From Dyella sp. EPa41 (GTDB lineage Bacteria > Pseudomonadota > Gammaproteobacteria > Xanthomonadales > Rhodanobacteraceae), in contig NZ_BCPR01000045.1 in the NCBI RefSeq assembly GCF_016586165.1, positions 1 through 36,800 of the forward strand: 36,800 nt of DNA, given 5' to 3'. The translations under genes and the position numbers were made by a program. The stretch's first letter is position 1. Every line of letters begins with the position of its first letter. The notes under the pieces were generated by a model. The model was not told where the DNA came from. It saw nothing but the letters and a program-made list of their open reading frames with translations, and searched no databases. Below are positions 6,549 to 14,386 of the stretch, one piece after another.

Positions 6549-8111
6549 TCAGTGACCTACCGCGCCGCCAGCGCTGCCGAAGGGCGGCTTGGCGAACCAG
6601 AGCACGGGGATCAGCAGCACGAACAACACCGTGCACATCCAGAAGATGTCGTTCACGGCGAGGGTCAGCGCTTCCCGGTTCACCAGCTGGTCGGCGATCC
6701 CCAGGGCCTGCGCCTGGCCGAAACCACCGTGGCGCAAGCCCTGCAACACCTGGGTAGCGGCCGGGTTGGATGGCGCCACGTATTCGGTGAGGGTGGCGTG
6801 GTGCAGGATGCCCCGGTGCTGCCACAGCGTGACCGTGACCGCCGTGGAAACACTGGAACCCAGCGTACGGAAGAAATTGGCCAGGCCCGAGGCGCTGGCG
6901 ATCTGGTCCGCGGGCAGCCCGGCCAGGTAGATCTGGTTGAGCGGGATGAAGAAGCAGGGGATCGCGATGCCCATCACGAAGCGTGGCAGGACCAGCGAGC
7001 TGAACGAAGCGGAACTGTCGAAGGTGGAAAACCAATACGAGGTGGCCGCGAACATGATGAACGAGAAGGTCACCACGCCCCGCAGTTCCAGCCGGTGCAT
7101 GTTTCGTCCCAGCACCGGCGACAACAGGAAGGCGAGGATGCCCACCGGTGCCGTGGCCAGGCCCGCCCAGGTCGCCGTGTAGCCCAGCGTCGTCTGCAGC
7201 CACAGCGGGAACACCACGTTGATGCCGAAGAAGGCGAACATGCCCAGCGAAAGCGCCGTCACGCCCACCGTGAAGTTGCGCTGGCGGAACAGGCCGAGGT
7301 CGATCACCGGGTGCTTGGCGTGCAGCTCCCACACCACCAGGAAGACCAGGCAGACCAGCGCGATCAGGCCCAGCGTGGTGATCATCGGCGAGGAGAACCA
7401 GTCGTGGTCGTTGCCGTTGTCCAGCATGAACTGCAGGCAGCCCACGCCAGCCACCAGCAGCACCAGTCCGATCACGTCGATGGGCGTCTGGAACGTCTTG
7501 GTCTCACGCTTGTGCAGCAGTGTCCAGGTGATCACACCCGCGGCGATGCCCACGGGGAGATTGATGTAGAAGATCCACGGCCAGGAGAAGTTGTCGGTGA
7601 GGTAGCCGCCCAGGATCGGGCCGAAGATCGGCGCCACCACCACGGTCATCGCCCACAAGGCGAGCGCGATGCCCTGCTTGGTCTTGGGGTAGCTGGCCAG
7701 CAGCAAGGTGAGCGACAACGCCACCATCGGGCCGGAGCCGGCGCCCTGCATCAGGCGCGCGATCACCAGCATCGGCATCGACGTGGCCAGGCCGCACATC
7801 ATCGAGAACACCACGAACAGCATCACCGAGACGACGAAGGTCTTCACCTCGCCGAATCGCCGTGCGATCCAGCCGGTGAGCGGCTGCATGATCGCGCTGG
7901 CCAGCGAATAGGAACTGATGGTCCAGGTGCCTTCGCTGGCGCTCACGCCGAGACTGCCGGCGATATGCGGCACCGCGACGTTCACGATGGTCATGTCCAG
8001 CACCTCCATGAAGGTGCTGAACGCGACGGCGATGGTCAGCAGGACCAGCGCGGTGCCGTGCAAAGGCGGCAAGCCTTCGGCGGTCTTCTCTTCGTTCGAT
8101 TGGTCGGCCAT
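6549..8111 (-). CDS. emrB: DHA2-family multidrug efflux MFS transporter (EmrB-like)
   Basis: This is the inner-membrane proton/drug antiporter of a tripartite efflux pump. The 520-residue product has 14 predicted membrane helices, the DHA2 family size. Its first helix region contains FMEVLDMTIVNVAVPHIAGSL, with the TIVNVALP-type motif of the DrgA/EmrB group. The motif region GWIARRFGEVKTF lies in the loop between helices 2 and 3, and GPILGGYLTDNFSWPWIF lies in helix 5 and after. It follows emrA by 15 nt and ends the marR operon. Substrates cannot be deduced; EmrB homologues export hydrophobic drugs, uncouplers or fatty acids. Confidence 0.93.
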   Translation of the reverse strand: MADQSNEEKTAEGLPPLHGTALVLLTIAVAFSTFMEVLDMTIVNVAVPHIAGSLGVSASEGTWTISSYSLASAIMQPLTGWIARRFGEVKTFVVSVMLFVVFSMMCGLATSMPMLVIARLMQGAGSGPMVALSLTLLLASYPKTKQGIALALWAMTVVVAPIFGPILGGYLTDNFSWPWIFYINLPVGIAAGVITWTLLHKRETKTFQTPIDVIGLVLLVAGVGCLQFMLDNGNDHDWFSSPMITTLGLIALVCLVFLVVWELHAKHPVIDLGLFRQRNFTVGVTALSLGMFAFFGINVVFPLWLQTTLGYTATWAGLATAPVGILAFLLSPVLGRNMHRLELRGVVTFSFIMFAATSYWFSTFDSSASFSSLVLPRFVMGIAIPCFFIPLNQIYLAGLPADQIASASGLANFFRTLGSSVSTAVTVTLWQHRGILHHATLTEYVAPSNPAATQVLQGLRHGGFGQAQALGIADQLVNREALTLAVNDIFWMCTVLFVLLIPVLWFAKPPFGSAGGAVGH

Positions 8112-8126
8112 GGCGGCGTATCCGTG

Positions 8127-9329
8127 TCAGTCCGCGTCGCCCTGGCGAACGTTCGCCTTGATGATCTTCTCGGCCTCCACGTCCGCCTTGCTGGCCATCT
8201 GCTCGTAGACATCGGTCTGCGCGATCGGTTGGCCGCTGCCCTGCGGCGCCATCATCGCGCCCTTGTCGTTGGTGATGTCCACGGTCACTTCGGTGGACAG
8301 TCCCACGCGCAGCGGGTGCTGGTCGAGCTCCTTGTCGTCCAGTGCGATGCGCACCGGCACGCGCTGAATGACCTTGATCCAGTTGCCGGTCGCGTTCTGC
8401 GCCGGCAGCAGTGAGAACACGCTGCCGGTGCCGGCGCCCAGGCCGACCACCATGCCGTGGAACTCCACGCTGCCGCCGTAGACGTCGGATTCGATCTTCG
8501 CCGGCTGGCCCACGCGGATGTGGCGCAACTGGTTTTCCTTGAAGTTGGCGTCGACCCACAGGTCGTGCAGCGGCACCACGGTCATCAACTGCTGGCCTGG
8601 CTGCACGCTGTTGCCCAGTTGCACGCTGCGCTGCGCGACATAGCCGGTCACCGGCGCGTAGATGCTGTTGCGCTGCGCGGCGATCCACGCGGCGCGGAAG
8701 TTCGCGCGCGCCTGTTCCACCGCTGGGTTGTTGGTGACCACGGTGCCCTCGATGGCTGCATGCGCCGCCTGCGCCTGCGCCTGCGCGGCATCCAGCGCGG
8801 CCTGCGCCTGGTCCACGCCATCGCGCAGGTGCTGCACCACCTCCGGCGCCTCGGCCTGTTCGGCGATCAGCGGCTGGCGGCGGGCAAGATCGGCCTGTGC
8901 CTTCTTCAGGTCCACCTTCGCCCTGGCGACCTGGGCGTCGGCGCTGGAAGCGGAGTCGGTCTGCTGGCGAACCTGGCGAACGGCCTGAGCGAGCGCGCTG
9001 CTGGCCTGCTGCAGGCGCACGTCGGCATCGGTGCTGTCCAGCCTCACCAGCACCTGGCCGGCTTCGACGCGCTGCGTGTCGTCCGCCAGGATGGCGACCA
9101 CCGTGCCTGGCACCTGGGCGGAAATCGCCACCTGGTTGCCACCCACGTAGGCGTTGTCGGTTTTCTCCCGGGTGGAGAACACGAACAGCCACAACAGCAC
9201 CCAGGTGACCGCGGCAAGGATGAATACGGCCGCCACGATCAGCAGTGCGCGACGGCGCTTGGCCGGATCCTTCGCGGCCATGCCGCTGTCATTGTCCTGC
9301 GGTTTGGCGTTGGAATCAGTGGCGCTCAT
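8127..9329 (-). CDS. emrA: HlyD-family periplasmic adaptor (EmrA-like)
   Basis: This membrane fusion protein links the EmrB-like transporter to the outer-membrane channel. The 400-residue product has a charged N-terminus and one membrane anchor (about residues 29-52). A biotinyl-lipoyl-like half follows (QVPGTVVAILADDTQRVEAGQVLVRLD), then a long alanine/glutamine-rich coiled coil. The second lipoyl half is NSIYAPVTGYVAQRSVQLGN, and a beta-barrel segment (WVDANFKENQLRHIRVGQPA) is typical of EmrA. Its start overlaps the end of the upstream outer-membrane factor gene by 14 nt. Confidence 0.93.
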   Translation of the reverse strand: MSATDSNAKPQDNDSGMAAKDPAKRRRALLIVAAVFILAAVTWVLLWLFVFSTREKTDNAYVGGNQVAISAQVPGTVVAILADDTQRVEAGQVLVRLDSTDADVRLQQASSALAQAVRQVRQQTDSASSADAQVARAKVDLKKAQADLARRQPLIAEQAEAPEVVQHLRDGVDQAQAALDAAQAQAQAAHAAIEGTVVTNNPAVEQARANFRAAWIAAQRNSIYAPVTGYVAQRSVQLGNSVQPGQQLMTVVPLHDLWVDANFKENQLRHIRVGQPAKIESDVYGGSVEFHGMVVGLGAGTGSVFSLLPAQNATGNWIKVIQRVPVRIALDDKELDQHPLRVGLSTEVTVDITNDKGAMMAPQGSGQPIAQTDVYEQMASKADVEAEKIIKANVRQGDAD

Positions 9330-10821
9330 GGGCGGCGTCTCCGGAAAGGTTCGATGCGGAAGATGAGGTGTCGCTGGCGGCCTGTTCCGGCGTCACGGCG
9401 CGGTAGCCGCCGCCGAGGGCCTTGATCAGCGAAATGTCGGTGGACAATGCCTGCGCATGCAGGGAGAGCTCGTCGTCCTGCTGCTGCAGCAGCTGTCCCT
9501 TCGCGGCGAGGGTTTCGCGCTGGTCGCTGACGCCGCGGCGCACGCGCGATTGCGCATTGGCCAGCAGGGCCTGGTTCGCGGCGATCTCGCTGGCCTGTTC
9601 CTTGCGGCGGCCTTCGAGCTGCTGCGCGGTGAGGCCCTGCGTGGCGACATCGCGCGCGGCTCCGAGCACCGTGCTGTTGTACTGCGCGACGGCTGCATCG
9701 AGCTGTGCCTTGCTCACTCCGTAGTTCGCTTCGAGCAGCCCGCCGGTGAAGATCGGCAGATGCAGCGCCGGCGTCAGCGCGAACACGCGGTTGCCGGCAT
9801 TGAACATCTTGTCCAGGTCGATGCTGGAGAGCCCGGCCATCGCGCTGATGCTGATGTCCGGGTAGAACTCCGCGCGTGCCACGTCGGTCTGGCGCAGCGC
9901 CGCTTCCACCTGCCAGCGGCTGGCGGCGATGTCGGCGCGTCGCGCCATCAGGTCCACGCCCACGTTGTCGGGCAGGCCGCCCGTGACGTCGGGCAGGGCG
10001 CGAGGTTGCAGCGGCGGCAATTGCGCGGGAGCGACGCCCACCAGGCTGGCCAACGCGGCCTGGCGGATCTTCGCCGAGCTCTGCAGTGCCACCAGCATCT
10101 GCCGGGTGGCGGCGAGCTGGGCTTTCGCCGACTGCACGGTATCCGGACGATCGACGCCCTGGCGCACCCGCAGTTCGGCCATGCGCAACAGCTGCTCCTG
10201 CGTCTGCACGCCTTGCTGCGCGATGCCGGTGCGCGCCTCGTCGGCGAGCCATCCGAAATAGGTGTCGGCCACCGTGCTCTGGATCGCCAGCGCTGCGGCG
10301 CTGTGTTGCGCCTCGGCGGCGTGGGCCTGGTCCACGGCCGATTCGATGGTCGCGCGTTTCTTGCCCCACCAGTCGAAGTCGTACTGCGCCTGTGCGCCGA
10401 TGTCGCCCTGGTTGTACCAGGTGAAGCCGAGGAATTTCGGCGGAATGAGCCCATTCTCGCTCAGGCGCTGGCGCTGGACCTGCGCGCTGCCGTTCACGCT
10501 GAGCCCGGCCTGCGCCGTCGCGGCGCGAATCGATTGCTGCGCAGAGGCGACGCGGGAGCGCGCCTGCTCGATATCCGGCGAGCCCTTCATCGCGAGGGCG
10601 ATGAGGGAGTCCAGCTGAGGATCGTTGTACTGGCGCCACCATTCGGCGTCGGGCCAGCCTGCGCGATGACCGGCATCGAGGCCGGCGAGCGGGACGTCGT
10701 CGCGGATGGCGGGGTGCCCAAGCCTGGCCGGGATGGAGCACCCGGCGAAAGCGAGCGCGACTGCACAGGCCAGCAACACGCGTGGCAGTTGGCCGTGGCG
10801 GATCGGAACACGTGAACTCAT
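9316..10821 (-). CDS. Efflux outer-membrane lipoprotein, NodT/OprM family
   Basis: This is the outer-membrane channel of the tripartite pump. The 501-residue product begins with a lipoprotein signal peptide whose lipobox LAFAGC places the acylated cysteine at residue 28. It then shows the two OEP repeats typical of NodT-family factors: WWRQYNDPQLDSLIALA with long helices, and later DLMARRADIAASRWQVEAAL followed by YPDISISAMAGLSS. The ATG at 10821 overlaps the marR stop by 4 nt. The frame is open further upstream, but that part lies over marR. Encoding the channel within the emr operon suggests a self-contained pump rather than reliance on a shared TolC. Confidence 0.92.
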   Translation of the reverse strand: MSSRVPIRHGQLPRVLLACAVALAFAGCSIPARLGHPAIRDDVPLAGLDAGHRAGWPDAEWWRQYNDPQLDSLIALAMKGSPDIEQARSRVASAQQSIRAATAQAGLSVNGSAQVQRQRLSENGLIPPKFLGFTWYNQGDIGAQAQYDFDWWGKKRATIESAVDQAHAAEAQHSAAALAIQSTVADTYFGWLADEARTGIAQQGVQTQEQLLRMAELRVRQGVDRPDTVQSAKAQLAATRQMLVALQSSAKIRQAALASLVGVAPAQLPPLQPRALPDVTGGLPDNVGVDLMARRADIAASRWQVEAALRQTDVARAEFYPDISISAMAGLSSIDLDKMFNAGNRVFALTPALHLPIFTGGLLEANYGVSKAQLDAAVAQYNSTVLGAARDVATQGLTAQQLEGRRKEQASEIAANQALLANAQSRVRRGVSDQRETLAAKGQLLQQQDDELSLHAQALSTDISLIKALGGGYRAVTPEQAASDTSSSASNLSGDAAHERH

Positions 10822-11342
10822 GAGCTGGGATCCGAAGATTGAAGAGAGTCGATGTTCAGCGCGACCTGGCGCAGCAGGCGCTCGAGCGTGCGCTTGTCGC
10901 CCGCGCTCAACGAGGCATAGGCACCGAGCACCTTGGGAAAGAGCGGCGGAAGGATCTTGCGCACCAGGCGCTTTCCCGACGGGGTGATGTTCAGAACGAT
11001 GCGCCGCCGGTCTTCCGCGCTGTGGGAGCGTGCGGCGAGTCCGGCCTTCACCAGCGCATTGCCGATGCGCGTCATGTTGGTGGCGCCTTGTTGCGCGAAA
11101 CCGCACAGTTCGCTGGGCGTGGCGCCCTCCGGGCTGCTGTAGAGCGCCATCAGCGTGCGGAAATCGCTGTCGTTGAGCCCGTGTGGCTTGAGGTAAGCCT
11201 CGACTTCGCCGAGCAGCGTGCCACCCACCAGCAGAAGCAGGCGGGTCAGGCGGACCTCCTGCTGCGGAGCCTCCGGGATCATTTCGCCCACGCGGGCGAT
11301 CCCGGCATCCATGCGGCTGAGCCCTTCGCGGAGACTGCTCAT
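10818..11342 (-). CDS. MarR-family transcriptional regulator of the efflux operon
   Basis: This is a winged-helix repressor whose DNA binding is usually relieved by small phenolic or toxic ligands. The 174-residue protein has the MarR core. The helix-turn-helix region is PSELCGFAQQGATNMTRIGNALVKAGL (given here only as a location, about residues 95-122). The wing is SAEDRRRIVLNITPSGKRLV, including the DRR-x5-T-x2-G family signature. An N-terminal extension of about 30 residues resembles EmrR/MprA-type members. It heads the operon, overlaps the next gene by 4 nt and has a perfect palindrome 11-32 nt upstream of its start, all consistent with autoregulation of the pump. Confidence 0.92.
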   Translation of the reverse strand: MSSLREGLSRMDAGIARVGEMIPEAPQQEVRLTRLLLLVGGTLLGEVEAYLKPHGLNDSDFRTLMALYSSPEGATPSELCGFAQQGATNMTRIGNALVKAGLAARSHSAEDRRRIVLNITPSGKRLVRKILPPLFPKVLGAYASLSAGDKRTLERLLRQVALNIDSLQSSDPSS

Positions 11343-11352
11343 TTCATCAAGG

Positions 11353-11374
11353 AATATTTCACTGGTGAAATATT
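11353..11374. promoter_or_regulatory. Palindromic operator in front of the marR-emr operon
   Basis: Two perfect 10-bp arms (AATATTTCAC and GTGAAATATT) flank a 2-bp spacer. The site is AT-rich against a GC-rich background and sits 11-32 nt upstream of the marR start codon. Size, symmetry and position fit a MarR-dimer site covering the promoter or ribosome-binding region. On the minus strand the site includes TAATAT, which could act as the -10 hexamer. That the adjacent regulator binds here is inferred. Confidence 0.75.
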
Positions 11375-11456
11375 ACGGTACACGGCCTGGACGGAAGATC
11401 ACAAGTGCCGCGTCAACGCGCGGCGAATCGCGGGTTCACGAAACGATGCGGGCGGG

Positions 11457-12230
11457 TCAAGCGCGGGTGAAGCCGAACAGGGAACTCGCGTTCGCCGTCG
11501 TGGCGGAGGCGATCGCTTCTTCGCTCTCCCCGCGCAGTTGCGCGATCACTTGAAGCACCTCGGTGAGGTTCGCGGGCTCATTGCGCTGGCCGCGATGGCA
11601 TGCGCCGGGCTGGTCGGGCGAGTCCGTTTCCAGCAGAAGGCGATCGATCGGCATCGTCGCGACGATGTGGCGAAGGCGCTGCGCGCGCTCGTAGGTCACC
11701 GGGCCGCCGATGCCGATATGAAAGCCCATGTCCCAAAGCCGCTGGGCCTGCTGTTCGCTGCCGGAGAAGCTGTGCACCACGCCGCGCAAGCCACCGATGC
11801 GCTTGATGGTCGATGTGGCTTCGTCCACGGCGCGACGCGCATGGACGACCACCGGCAGGTCGAGATCGCGGGCGATGCGCAGCTGACGATGGAAGTACTC
11901 GCGCTGTCGTTCAGGATCCAGTTCGGGAACGAAATAGTCGAGCCCAATCTCGCCGACCGCCACCGCGCGGTGGGTTTCCAGTTGTCCCGGCAGTTCATCC
12001 AGGTGCTCCGGCCGATGCTGGTCGAGGAACATGGGATGCAGGCCGTAGGCGGGGTATGCCTGCGGGTTTGCGTCGCAAAGCGCGGCAATCCGGGGCCATG
12101 ACGCCCGGTCGACGGCGGGAACCACGATGTGCCGGACGCCTGCGTCGCGTGCGCGCTCGAACATGGCGGCCTGATCGGCGGCAAAGCCGGCATCATCGAT
12201 ATGCGCATGGCTGTCAGTGAGTTCGAGCAC
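11457..12230 (-). CDS. TatD-family metal-dependent hydrolase
   Basis: TatD-family enzymes are two-metal TIM-barrel hydrolases, several with DNase activity. All expected ligands are present in the 257-residue protein: the N-terminal SHAHID, the glutamate in VGEIGLDYF, and the histidines in PVVVHARRA and GVVHSFSG. The aspartate is in LLLETDSPDQP. Length is normal for YjjV/TatD paralogues. Which paralogue it is cannot be decided from sequence alone. It lies 114 nt from the marR operator in the same orientation but is probably a separate unit. Confidence 0.92.
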   Translation of the reverse strand: MLELTDSHAHIDDAGFAADQAAMFERARDAGVRHIVVPAVDRASWPRIAALCDANPQAYPAYGLHPMFLDQHRPEHLDELPGQLETHRAVAVGEIGLDYFVPELDPERQREYFHRQLRIARDLDLPVVVHARRAVDEATSTIKRIGGLRGVVHSFSGSEQQAQRLWDMGFHIGIGGPVTYERAQRLRHIVATMPIDRLLLETDSPDQPGACHRGQRNEPANLTEVLQVIAQLRGESEEAIASATTANASSLFGFTRA

Positions 12231-12370
12231 AGATTAAGGCTTCCTGTCCGTTGAAAATGGTTGGCTGTGATCTAAGCGAGCATTCAGTGAATCAAGGGTT
12301 CAATTGGTGTCACGTAAGGATCGATCGAGGCGGTTGCGGGGTGCTCCGCCGGTCCAGACAGGAGAGCATT

Positions 12371-12955
12371 ATGAACAGGTTGGTCGCGTCGGCGCTGCAT
12401 GTGGGCATGGGCGCTGTATTGGTGTTTGGCCTTTCGGCGTGCAACCGCGACGCCAATGCCGACGGTGGCGTGGGTGCCACGGCGGAACAGGCCGCGAGCC
12501 AGAGCGGGCCGAAGTACGCGCGCGTCCTGAGCGTGACGCCAGTGCGCGAGCAGGCGTCAGCGCCGCAGCAGGTGTGCCATGACGAGGTCGTGACGCAACA
12601 CAAGCCCGTGCAGGATACGCACCAGATCGCGGGTACCGCTATCGGCGCGGTCGCCGGCGGCTTGCTGGGCAACCAGATCGGCGGCGGCAAGGGTCGCACG
12701 CTGGCCACGGTGGCAGGTGCCGTCGGTGGTGGTTACGCCGGTCACGAAATCCAGGCGAATCACCAGCGCAATGCCACCACGCAGACCACGCAGCGACGCT
12801 GCGAAACCGTGCAGGGCAATGGTGGTGAGAAGGTGGTGGCGTACGATGTGAGTTACGAGTACAACGGTGTCACCCGCACGGTGCGCATGGATCACGATCC
12901 GGGCGACAAGCTGCAGGTACAGGAAGGTGTGGTAGCCGTTTCCGACGCTCACTGA
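12371..12955 (+). CDS. Glycine-zipper 2TM-domain lipoprotein
   Basis: A 194-residue envelope lipoprotein. The signal peptide ends in lipobox LSAC with the acylated cysteine at residue 24. The mature part contains a glycine-zipper block with small-residue spacing (IAGTAIGAVAGGLLGNQIGG, then GKGRTLATVAGAVGGGYAG), the Rick_17kDa/SlyB-like 2TM domain. A C-terminal region follows that ends in VSYEYNGVTRTVRMDHDPGD, similar to other proteins with this domain. The ATG at 12371 follows a good ribosome-binding site (AGGAG at about 12359-12363). The frame is open upstream to 12251, but that lacks a signal sequence. A second related lipoprotein follows after 11 nt. Function is unknown; SlyB-like proteins stabilise the outer membrane. 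Confidence 0.88.
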   Translation: MNRLVASALHVGMGAVLVFGLSACNRDANADGGVGATAEQAASQSGPKYARVLSVTPVREQASAPQQVCHDEVVTQHKPVQDTHQIAGTAIGAVAGGLLGNQIGGGKGRTLATVAGAVGGGYAGHEIQANHQRNATTQTTQRRCETVQGNGGEKVVAYDVSYEYNGVTRTVRMDHDPGDKLQVQEGVVAVSDAH

Positions 12956-12966
12956 GGATTCACGCC

Positions 12967-13419
12967 ATGCAGACATTGCTTAGACATTTGGCTGTCGTTG
13001 GATTGATTTCGGTTCTGGGGCTTCTTTCCGCGTGCGAGACGCCACCGCAGCGGCAGGTGGTCTACAGCGGCAGTTCCAACCGTTGCGAGCAATGTGGCGT
13101 GGTGAGTGACGTACGCCAGATACAGACGCAGAAGGGCTCGTCCCCGCTGGGCATGGTCATCGGCGGTATCGCCGGTGGCGTGCTTGGCAACCAGGTGGGC
13201 GGCGGCAGCGGCAGGACACTGGCCACGGTGGCCGGCGCTGTCGCCGGTGGCGCCATCGGCAACCAGGTCGGCAAGAACAACAGCGGCCCGGATGTGGCGT
13301 GGCAGGTCACCGTCAAGCTTGACGATGGTCGTTATGCCACCGTCACGCAGGCGGCGGATCCGCAGGTGCGTCCCGGCGACTACGTGCAGATCCGCGACAA
13401 CCTCGTGTACCGTCTCTGA
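12967..13419 (+). CDS. Glycine-zipper 2TM-domain lipoprotein with CxxC motif
   Basis: A 150-residue lipoprotein with lipobox LSAC (cysteine 23). The N-terminal mature part has a CEQCG pair, and then a glycine zipper (MVIGGIAGGVLGNQVGGG, SGRTLATVAGAVAGGAIGNQV). The C-terminal SH3-like tail has VKLDDGRYATVTQ and GDYVQIRDNLVYRL. The block GRTLATVAGAV is nearly identical to those in the preceding gene and in the gene at 28676-29149. The latter also shares the CDQCG pair and the QIDPSG-type end. It is co-oriented with, and 11 nt from, the preceding gene and is followed by a strong terminator, so the two form an operon. Confidence 0.88.
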   Translation: MQTLLRHLAVVGLISVLGLLSACETPPQRQVVYSGSSNRCEQCGVVSDVRQIQTQKGSSPLGMVIGGIAGGVLGNQVGGGSGRTLATVAGAVAGGAIGNQVGKNNSGPDVAWQVTVKLDDGRYATVTQAADPQVRPGDYVQIRDNLVYRL

Positions 13420-13446
13420 CGTAACGGACGTATAGACGTCCAAAAG

Positions 13447-13474
13447 AAAAGGCCCTCTTTCGAGGGCCTTTTTT
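13447..13474. terminator. Rho-independent terminator, bidirectional
   Basis: A GGCCCTC/GAGGGCC stem with a TTTC loop is preceded by an A-run and followed by six T's (13469-13474), so it works as an intrinsic terminator in both directions. It ends the two-lipoprotein operon on the plus strand and the SleB-type hydrolase gene on the minus strand. Confidence 0.92.
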
Positions 13475-13490
13475 CATGCGTGGGTCGTGG

Positions 13491-13925
13491 TCAGTTGACC
13501 GCGTAGAACGCGTGGTCGCCGATCGTCTTGACGACGCGCTTGGTCGACCACGTCGGGGCCACGGCAAGCGTGGCGAAGTGATCAGCCTGCGGCACGTATA
13601 CCGTGCGCTCTCCCTTGGGCAGGCTCCAGTTGCTGATGGAATCACCAGCGATCTTCCACGCCTTGGTCCACGAGTTGACGTCGGTGACTTCGAAATTTTG
13701 CGCTGTCGTCGTCAGCGCAAACTGACGCGGTGAGGTCACGACCTCACAAACGCTGTCGCCCCAGGTACCGCGGTCACGGCGGCGAAGGGCAACCTCGGCC
13801 ACCGCGTATTGCCCGATGGTCGACTCACTGCGTGCCTCGAGATATACCGTCGTGGCCAGGCAGGTCTGGTCCGCGAGGGGCTGGGGCAGCACGGACGCTA
13901 ACCACAACAGCATCGAAAGTTTCAT
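13491..13925 (-). CDS. Small secreted SleB/CwlJ-type cell wall hydrolase
   Basis: A 144-residue protein of the Hydrolase_2 family related to spore-cortex enzymes SleB/CwlJ. These are found in many Gram-negatives and phages as peptidoglycan amidases or transglycosylases. An N-terminal signal peptide (MKLSMLLWLASVLPQPLADQ, cleavage likely after PLA) precedes the conserved LATTVYLEARSES. The catalytic-type glutamate is in YLEAR, and the later AVAEVALRRRD and the C-terminal DHAFYAVN are family features. The start at 13925 is chosen because it gives a clean signal peptide; the frame remains open to 14120. It is single and convergent with the lipoprotein operon. Confidence 0.8.
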   Translation of the reverse strand: MKLSMLLWLASVLPQPLADQTCLATTVYLEARSESTIGQYAVAEVALRRRDRGTWGDSVCEVVTSPRQFALTTTAQNFEVTDVNSWTKAWKIAGDSISNWSLPKGERTVYVPQADHFATLAVAPTWSTKRVVKTIGDHAFYAVN

Positions 13926-14386
13926 TGTCTGCCTCCAGCGTGCTGTACGCGCGAAGCCGGTACTGCGTGACTTCATGCGCCGTTGCGATGGACGGGCGGG
14001 CAGGCCGTTCCATCTGGATTGAACACCTTGGCCGAAACTTGTGGTCAAGGTGGTTTGCCACGGGATTGTGGCCAGTCGAGCGGCTGATCCGGTGCCACTC
14101 TCAACTTGTTCGTGCTGCAACGGCTTAGGTTCGGGTGCGACGACCGCGTTGCCTGCAACTACACCGCGCCTAGGGCGGCTGGTACTCCGGCGTTATCAGC
14201 CGGGTCGCGCTGATCCGGACCCCTCCGGTTCGTCGCGTATGTCGGCACCCGTGGGCAATGGGTGCCACTGAATTGGCTGGCGGAGACTAGTGGCGACTTT
14301 CCGATCTGGCAAGTGCCCGGCGGCTCGGATTCACATTGTGCTCACGTTGTCTGAAGCGTTCGCGAATGTGTGCGCAAGGACTTGCT
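13926..14386. other. 461-nt intergenic region without a recognisable gene
   Basis: The stretch between two minus-strand genes contains no open frame that resembles a protein. Its base composition is less biased than the flanks. The only clear structure is a perfect 7-bp hairpin at 14244-14266 (GGCACCC, 9-nt loop, GGGTGCC) without a T-run. It presumably holds the promoter of the hydrolase gene and possibly the 3' end of the ygfZ-like transcript. No tRNA or known RNA family was recognised. Confidence 0.5.

Noticed and set aside
3515-8414. Long plus-strand open frames opposite kmo, phaB/phaR and emrB
   Set aside because: The minus-strand genes there have complete family motifs. The antisense products are low-complexity His/Arg/Gln-rich sequences.
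14244-14266. Hairpin as a rho-independent terminator
   Set aside because: No T-run follows on either strand.
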